Positions 57,830 through 64,000 of a DNA stretch of 64,000 nt are shown in pieces. Position numbers and translations under genes: made by a program. The stretch lies in assembly GCA_015680685.1 (NCBI GenBank), contig MNCI01020122.1:80184-144183 (forward strand), read 5' to 3'. Position 1 is the stretch's first letter. Each line of letters opens with the position of its first letter. The notes beneath the pieces are model-generated. The model had not been told where the DNA came from. It ran no database searches and saw only the letters and a list, made by a program, of their open reading frames with translations. The stretch is from Gnetum montanum (Eukaryota > Streptophyta > Gnetopsida > Gnetales > Gnetaceae).

Positions 57830-58790
57830 TGATGAGCAACGAGGTAACTCCTATGTCCAACCATATCAATCAAAAGCATTCATGCATGATATGGTTGAAT
57901 TCTATAGATGGGAATAGTTGTGGCATCTATATTGTTATGCCTTGATCACAATTCTCTATCTTTCCACTTGGACTAGTGGTATCTTTATTACATATGGTTT
58001 AGTCCAAAGTGAGACATATGATTCTTGATGTTGTTTTGGCCTTATGCTATTGCTAATGATAATAAAGAAATCAATTATTTGAACTAATTAATAATGGATA
58101 GTAAATTCTAAACCAGCCTATGGTAATGAGTGTTTGTTCCCAAATTATCATACACATCCTAAATCTACATATCCACTACTAGGATTATCAATCACTATTC
58201 TACTAGGAAAATCAAGCAATAACAATGTTGGGATTACCAAGTGAATATGTGTTTATGCTTGAAATTGGTTGCACTCATTCTGTTAATTCATTAACATGCA
58301 TGAAAACATAAATATTAACTAAGTACATGAAACATAAATTTCATGGAAAGTAAAAGTAATCTAAGTTAAAGTGTTACAATGAATAAGAATAAATCTTGAT
58401 CTTATTATTGTTCATGGAATGTTTCTAGGCATATTGCCACTAGAATAAGACACCACAGAACTGACTTAGATCCATACTATGGGCACTCATTTACTGTTCT
58501 CCAAGACTATGAAATAAAATTACAAGAGGTCAGCTACTCTATTGACCAAAGAATGCCATAAACACAACTATGAGAATGTATTTATATATTTTATTACTGG
58601 GTTGCATTAATGAGGGCTCATCAACACATTATTTGTGTTAATGGGGCTACATTGATGGGACCTCATCGATGTAGTTGCATCAAAGTAGCTGCATTGAGTT
58701 AGTTGCATTGGATCGACTACCTCAAAGCCGTTACCTCAAAGTAGATGCATTGAAGTGGCTATGTTGATGAAACCAACTAATGCTTCATCA
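57830..58790 (-). repeat. 3' LTR of element G, minus strand
   Basis: 961 bp; plus-strand ends TGATGAGCAACG (57830) and TGCTTCATCA (58790). Same organisation as the D LTR at 24511 (TGATGAG...TCCAACCATAT...GGACTAG). The polypurine tract CATGGGGGTA lies at 58800-58791. U3 carries CATCGATGAGG and CAATGCA-type iterations rather than GATATC. Confidence 0.8.
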
Positions 58791-59300
58791 TACCCCCATG
58801 AATAAATAAAAACTTGTCCTTGACTTAACAGGATAGGAATAAGCTTTCTTTATAAAAAATTGGGAATGATAGGATTACTGACTAATGCTAACTACTGATT
58901 GACTCTAAGTGCTGCATTACAAAATTTTACTTGAGTGGATGCATTATAAAATGATAAAATGACAAAGATTGGATAGACATTAAAGATTACAAAATTTGCA
59001 GAGGTCTTCAAAAATTTGCTGAAGATGATTCGTCTTGTTGCTACTAGTGGTGGAAGACTTCCAACCTTGCTTGTTATGTTAATGCTTCTTTGATTATGTG
59101 GAACATTCTTGAAGGATGAGCTAAAATTTCTTCTCATCATCCCATGGATATAGTAAACATGTGATGCCTGAGTTGCCATCTTTTATGTGCTACAATTTTT
59201 CCATGAGCATATCCTCCATTATTCCCCTATTAGCTTCATTTTTGTGCCTAGAAAAAGACCTTCTTGCTTAGGCATTTCTTTTAACATCACCTGTAGTCAC
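58791..59300 (-). pseudogene. 3' end of the accessory ORF of element G
   Basis: Sequence next to the LTR matches the equivalent place in element C (40407 on). A minus-strand frame at 59179-58892 (MATQASHVYYIHGMMRRNF) fits the end of the accessory ORF. Similarity fades near 59300, where the element is truncated. Confidence 0.45.
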
Positions 59301-59516
59301 CAAAGGATCAACATTAGTTTTGGTAAATTTTCCTTAATAATTAACCCTTTTTGGATCCCTTAGTTTTTGTTTAAGCACAAGGTGATGATAGCATACTATG
59401 CCTAAGGCTATGAGGTAACTAAAATCATCAAGTTTTTCATATTATTTTGATCAATTACTATTAGTTACCATAATGTTTGAAAATAGAATGTTAGAAAAAT
59501 TTCAAAATGGAAATCC
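59301..59516. other. Unassigned short stretch
   Basis: Nothing recognisable; AT-rich, without a significant ORF. Confidence 0.4.
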
Positions 59517-59570
59517 TGTTGGCGACCGTTTGGGACACGACCGCCAACGAGTGTCCTCGAACAGGATTTA
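59511..59570. repeat. Inverted repeat (hairpin)
   Basis: AAATCCTGTT (59511-59520) and AACAGGATTT are perfect 10-bp inverted repeats around an inner pair TTGGCG / CGCCAA and GGACAC / GTGTCC. It may mark an LTR end (TGTTGGCGACC starts at 59517) or a small transposon. Confidence 0.6.
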
Positions 59571-61120
59571 GGTGTTTGTTGGTCTTTGGCAACACCAAGG
59601 CCCAGATACCTCAAAATAGACTCAGTAGTTAATGTGAGTATGTGTGTGTGCTGTTGCGGCGTGCGGTTGTGAAAAATAAAATGATTGCATTGTTTGTAAA
59701 CTACAAATGACTTATCTTAAAGAGATTCAGCCAACTTTGCCAAGTACTCTGAGTTATTGAAAGTTCCTATTTTGTTCAATTGCCTAGTCTACATGGTCCT
59801 TATAATACCTACTTGTAAAAAATAAAATTTTGCAAAAACATTTGAGCACAAATTCGCGAATCTACTTCTAATTTTTCCCAGAGAAAGAGATAGTTCCATA
59901 AGAAAACTAGAAATAAAGCAAGATTCAATGGAAATAGATAGAAAAGAAAGCAAATTTGTGTAGACCTCAAATGTTTAAACAAGGTAAAATGATACGAGTA
60001 AATACTTCGCAATAAAGCTATCCCAAATTCAATAACTACGAATTGTTCAAACTTCCAAGGCTCAAATAAGAAATTTCTTCAAGACAATCCTACTATGCTA
60101 CCAAAAAACATTGCTACGTAAACTACCACATACGAGACTCTATTTTGGCTAGATAATGGATGTCAACAATTACATTCAACAGAACCTTCAAAAGACTTGA
60201 AAATTTCTGATTGAAATACCATGGAGATTCCTTTAAAGATAAAAAGAAGCTATTCTAGTCCCATTAAAATACCAAAGATTTTCTGAACCCTCTTGACTAT
60301 TGAATCGTTCAACGGCAGGACTACAACTAGAGGCTCTCTTACAATGATCTCAATAGTAGTTCTTATATGTTGGAAAAGAATAAAATTTACTACTAAAATG
60401 CTCTTAAGGCTTTCAAACACAAACGCTTCTATGGCAAAATTTTAACAGAACTTTTCTATTGGTCAATAAGAACAGTAAGAGCAATCTAAAAATCCCAAAA
60501 CTACTTGCCAAGGATGATACTATCTAAACCACTAGCTAAACATTTTAAACAAAATAAAAATAAAACATAACTCACACGAGTATGACAAAGAAGCTGAAAT
60601 ATTTTCTTTAGCCAGTCATCTTACAAGTGATCTTTCACAATTTCTTCTTTACAATGCTCTTCTCCCAAGACTCAAAGTGTGTCTCCAAGTGAGAGCCCAA
60701 GTGTATCCCAAGTCTTCCTAAGTGTGCTGTCTCCCTTGTGATGATCTGATCTTCTTACCCCTAAAGCCTTTTTATAAGGTTCATAAGGTAGTTATATTCT
60801 AAAATATCTTAGCTAACTTTTCTCCTAGGTAAGGAGGTTACAACTTACCCAACTAGTTAGGAAGAAGTTATGTAGTTAGGAAGTTATACATAAAGTTCGG
60901 AGGAATTTATGCTAACATTAATATTTGTAAATATTATAAATTTTATATAAGATTACAAATATTTTAACATTAGTATTGCAAATATTTTATGAGTAGTAAC
61001 TTATATAATAATGTTTAAAAAATAATATTTTAAGACTTGGAATAATTAAATTAAAGGTAAGTTTCAATGATAGATTAAACTGCAACTCCAGCATCAGTTA
61101 AAATATCTCTTGCTTTGCAG
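59517..61120 (-). repeat. Possible minus-strand LTR of a second gypsy element
   Basis: On the minus strand there is a TATA box in CCTTATAAAAAGGC (about 60767-60780) and a CA terminus at 59517 (CGCCAACA). The size of about 1.5 kb and position left of a minus-strand integrase fit a 3' LTR. The inner border near 61100 and the polypurine tract are not clear, and no partner LTR is in the window. No gene is seen in the stretch. Confidence 0.35.
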
Positions 61121-62240
61121 ATTCGGTTATACACCTATCTTAGTGTGCCTTTGTGTCTCCGTTGCTGTGTCCAATGGGTTGGTATGGCAATAACGAATGC
61201 GTCAGCGTCGGGCACTGCTACTGTTTTGGGAAATTTTAGATTGCAGGTTCACCATTACGAAGTTTTCTATGGAAACAGTTAATGCAGCAACCAAAATGTA
61301 TTCCTGCGCGTTGCTAATGAAATTCGTAAGACATCACAGTGGCCAGTAGGGTTTGATGATGCAATCACTCCTCAGTTGCCGACGCGGACTGCCATGCAGA
61401 ACAAGAGCTCACTGATGCAGCGACAGTGCTGGAGAAGAGGGTGGTTTGAAGATGAAGATGCCCTGATATTATCAAGTAAATCTGATAATGAGACTAGGGT
61501 TTGAATGAAACGTGATTCTGTTTCTACGTGTAGATGAGGGTTTCAATTTTTTTTGCTACCGCATCCATGGCAAAGGGGGTTTTGTTCCTCAGGGACTTGG
61601 CCATGCCCATGGCGATGGTGCTTTTCGTCGTGCTCGTCTGTGCCGTGATAAGCACCACGCGGTTGGCAATTTTGCACTCCCACTGCTTTGGTGAAAACGT
61701 GAGTTTTTTTGAACGTTGCGATTTGGAATAGACTGAAAGCATAAATGGTTTCAGAAATGCAATTTTTATTTATTGGAGGTCCTTGTCAAGCATGATGCCA
61801 AAGAAATATCGAAACAGCGGTAAGACAAATCACATCTTCAGGGTCTTCCATGAATCTAAAAATATGAGAAATTAAATCGGCAGTAACGAAGCTCTCCAGT
61901 GAAACCTACTGATCATCCACATTATTTACATCCCCTTTGCCTTCTCTTTCAACCTCCACTGGTTATCATCTCTGCCTGTATGTGTGTTTGCTCCACCACC
62001 ATTGCCATGTTTAGCAAGCGTACGGTGTTACGAATCGATGGACCAACTATTGCCTCCTCCTCCTCTCACTCTCATTGCTGCACAATCTTCAAGATGATGG
62101 AGGCGCTGCTGATTTTTATTTTTATTTTCTGGATTTCTGCAAGGCAGGGCCAAACATAAAACTGAGCTTAACAATGGTTAACAGGGATTTTTAATTTGAG
62201 ATCTTTCCAGTGATTTTTTTTTTTGCATTACTCATAATTT
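61121..62240. other. GC-richer island without retrotransposon similarity
   Basis: Balanced base composition, CpG-containing words (GCGTCAGCGTCGGG, CCGACGCGGAC) and codon-like texture contrast with flanking AT-rich retrotransposon sequence. No polyprotein motif is seen on either strand. It may be captured host DNA or a gene relic. Confidence 0.4.
61534..61698 (+). CDS. Possible first exon of a captured or host gene
   Basis: Frame from ATG 61534 or, more likely, ATG 61567 (CATCCATGGCA context) to a GT donor (AAC, then GTGAGT) at 61699. It encodes MAKGVLFLRDLAMPMAMVLF and continues hydrophobic for 13 residues, then a short loop with CFGEN: a signal anchor or signal peptide. GC content is higher than in surrounding sequence. 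Downstream exons were not identified (an ORF at 61899-62159 is one candidate). Function unknown. Confidence 0.3.
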
Positions 62241-62518
62241 TAAGCACGTTCTTTTCCAAAGCTTTTCAAGTAAATAATATAATTCCTTACTGTTCCATAA
62301 AATGGCCCAATGTGCCAACATTTCTGCCCCCTTAAAAGCTTAAAGAAATTTATGTATCCTCCCTTTAAAACTGAAACATACTGAAAATTCCATTGAATTT
62401 TTACATTCAAAAAGAAATCATTTCTGAGGAAAATTCCCATTTAACATAAGGTGTGATGGGACAAAAACCTCATTTGTAAGAAATATAACAAACTGTACAT
62501 TATCAAGTCCTTCATAGA

Positions 62519-63031
62519 CTATTTTTGGGATGGAAATTGAATTGTGAGGGTTACCCTAGTAGGAATCTTCATCTCTCTAACTGTTTCATAGGAAATATCT
62601 GATGTGATGAAGGCTATTCTGTTGTTCTTTGGCTTGGTGGAGCTCTCACCTTGATCCACTGGAGCTTTCTCTTCAGCATTTTTCTCATTTTCTTTTTCAG
62701 ATGAGCTCTTCTGTTCTTCTCCATTGGGTCCTTCATTTTCCTCTCAGGAAACAAAAGCTTCTCCCCATCCCCATGATGACTCTTCATTGGTTGGTTGCTC
62801 TTCTTCTTTTTCTTCTTCATTGGAGCAATCTTGATATCGCCCCCAAACATTGGACTCTATTTCCAAACCTCTAGTGAGAAGAGAAAATTCATCAAACAAC
62901 CAAGCCATAAAAGGACACTCTTTTGGAGCTCTACAAGATCTAGCCTTTAGGTAAGCCTTCAATACATGCTCAGGGCAACATCCCATCACATATGGAATAA
63001 AAGGCTTTCTCATTGTTCTCTCAAACTCCAT
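62519..63031 (-). pseudogene. Small 170-codon gene with one nonsense codon
   Basis: Minus-strand frame from ATG 63031 (MEFERTMRKPFIPYVMGCCP) to TAG at 62519, interrupted once by TGA (62744), one change from CGA. The first half has Cys pairs (GCCPEH, KARSCRAPKEC) and a FMAWLFDEF helix; the second half is acidic, with EEEKEEE and SSSEKENEKN. A final globular piece reads RIAFITSDISYETVREM. A TATA box (CCTATAAAAA) lies about 70 bases upstream. It sits between the integrase at the right edge and the proposed LTR, so it may be an accessory gene of that element. No family recognised. Confidence 0.5.
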
Positions 63032-63100
63032 TAGCTCTCTCTAACTTTCACTACTTAACTTGAATTGAAAGATGAAGAAATCATACGCAATCTAACCCTC

Positions 63101-63108
63101 TTTTTATA
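63101..63108 (-). promoter_or_regulatory. TATA box of the 170-codon gene
   Basis: Minus strand CCTATAAAAAGAGGG, about 70 bases upstream of the ATG at 63031 and at a usual distance for a short leader. Confidence 0.5.
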
Positions 63109-63429
63109 GGTGCTAAAAATTTGAAATCCCTCCAAACAAGTTTCCTTCTTTTTAGGCATTCCAACCATTTGTCACAATCCTCACCAGGTAGTGGATGAGT
63201 CACCTTATCCACTTGTCACAATTGTAGAATTCCACTTGTTTCACTTGTAGGCTTCCACTTGCCTCACTTGAAGGAAAATTATTTTCTAATCTAAATAAAG
63301 CATAATTAAACATATTAATTAATACTATATTCCTAGTAATATTTACCTAATAGTATATACATATATTATTTTGTGTAATGACATCTTCAAGCTGTATGCA
63401 ATTGTCCCAAATAATGTTTTATATGCAAA
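63109..63429. other. Spacer with CCACTTG/CACTTG repeats
   Basis: About six copies of CCACTTGTCAC-like words lie at 63165-63275. The rest is AT-rich. No gene. Confidence 0.5.
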
Positions 63430-64000
63430 ACATTATATGGAAATTGCAATTCCATGCCATCCAAAGTTGATAACTTGTAAGTATCCTCTGACAATTGGTT
63501 TGTAATTTGAAAGGGACCAATCCATGTTGGGGTAAACTTATTTGGTTTCTTCATATTCCATAATAGGATAAGGTCCCCTATCTTGAAAGTTCTTTTCAGA
63601 CCTTTTCTATCACACTATCTTTTAACTTGAAAGGCATTTTGTAACAAGTTATCCTTTGCTTTATCTACTTTAGCTTTTCTTTTAATAAGCAAGGTCATGA
63701 AACTTCTATCTTTACCAGTCTTTTTGCTATATCTTTGTACAAATTCAGAAGCTGAGCTTACAATCTTATTTGTAATTCTTGCTGTTAAAACATAGACTAA
63801 GTTATATGATGATGTCCCAATAGCTTTCTTGAATCTAATTCTATCTGACCATAACGCGGATTGTAGCTAATCAATCCAATTTTTCGGATTCCCATCCATC
63901 GATTTCTTGATATAAGCGATAAGCTTTTTATTGGTGGATTCTGCTAGGCCATTTCCTTGAAGATAATAATTTGATGAGGAAAATAAGAAAATGGATTTTT
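63430..64000 (-). pseudogene. pol: Integrase C-terminal half, second gypsy element
   Basis: From the right edge on the minus strand: QGNGLAESTNKKLIAYIKK (the catalytic Glu of DDE integrase), a WID/LQSALWSDR block, KKAIGTSSYNLVY, then GDLILLWNMKKPNKFTPTWIGPFQI and DTYKLSTLDG, the usual SH3-like end. At least two stops. It is a different lineage from the Athila-like copies and continues past 64000. Confidence 0.85.

Overview
This is land-plant nuclear DNA, and almost all of it is nested, decayed LTR retrotransposons of the Ty3/gypsy (Metaviridae-like) superfamily. No rRNA, tRNA, CRISPR or bacterial-style gene was seen. The crowding of long old elements, the AT-rich background and the excess of TAG-type nonsense codons (expected from methyl-cytosine deamination at CHG sites) suggest a large, heavily methylated genome such as a gymnosperm or large-genome angiosperm. 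The species cannot be named from this window.

Layout. (1) 1-1735: a minus-strand Tat-like LTR with the first 151 bases of its internal region, cut by the window edge. (2) 1736-3556: older Athila-like debris on the minus strand. (3) 3557-21195: element A, a complete 17.6-kb Tat-like retrotransposon with 1.59-kb LTRs and a perfect 5-bp target duplication (GACCT). Its order is LTR, gag, protease, a 4-kb antisense spliced gene, RT, RNase H, second RNase H, integrase, tandem repeats, LTR. (4) 21201-25366: element D, minus strand, Athila-like with gag but no pol. (5) 25367-30154: element E, plus strand, 5'-truncated, with RNase H, integrase and 3' LTR. (6) 30155-32554: minus-strand gypsy debris with RT and a gag zinc knuckle. 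(7) 32555-51497: element C, minus strand, near-complete Athila-like. Its 3' LTR is split by element B (32840-39827), a gag-protease-only derivative with target duplication ACTAT. (8) 51498-57829: element F, plus strand, integrase to partial 3' LTR. (9) 57830-59300: element G, minus-strand 3' end. (10) 59517-64000: minus-strand gypsy material with an integrase at the right edge, a small 170-codon gene, and a GC-richer island that may be captured host sequence.

The most notable item is the antisense gene inside element A. On the minus strand between 13843 and 9769, eight exons with GT/AG borders and matching phases add up to 1,085 codons including a natural stop. There is no frameshift; the only damage is 17 nonsense codons, each explainable by one C-to-T change. 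Exon 2 resembles an FCP1/HAD-type (NLI-interacting-factor-like) phosphatase fold whose catalytic acidic residues are mostly replaced. The gene has its own TATA-like box and lies between protease and RT, where Ogre/Tat elements carry a sense-strand intron. A 3' splice site just before RT suggests the antisense gene sits inside that intron.

The Athila-like copies (B, C, D, E, F, G) share a PBS, a polypurine-like AGTCATGGGGG motif that recurs inside the elements as well as next to the 3' LTR, and in several copies a long ORF after integrase that begins directly after a splice-acceptor-like TAG. Copies with pol (C, E, F) sit beside pol-less copies (B, D), which would have needed proteins from relatives. 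All assignments rest on reading the sequence; no database search was possible.
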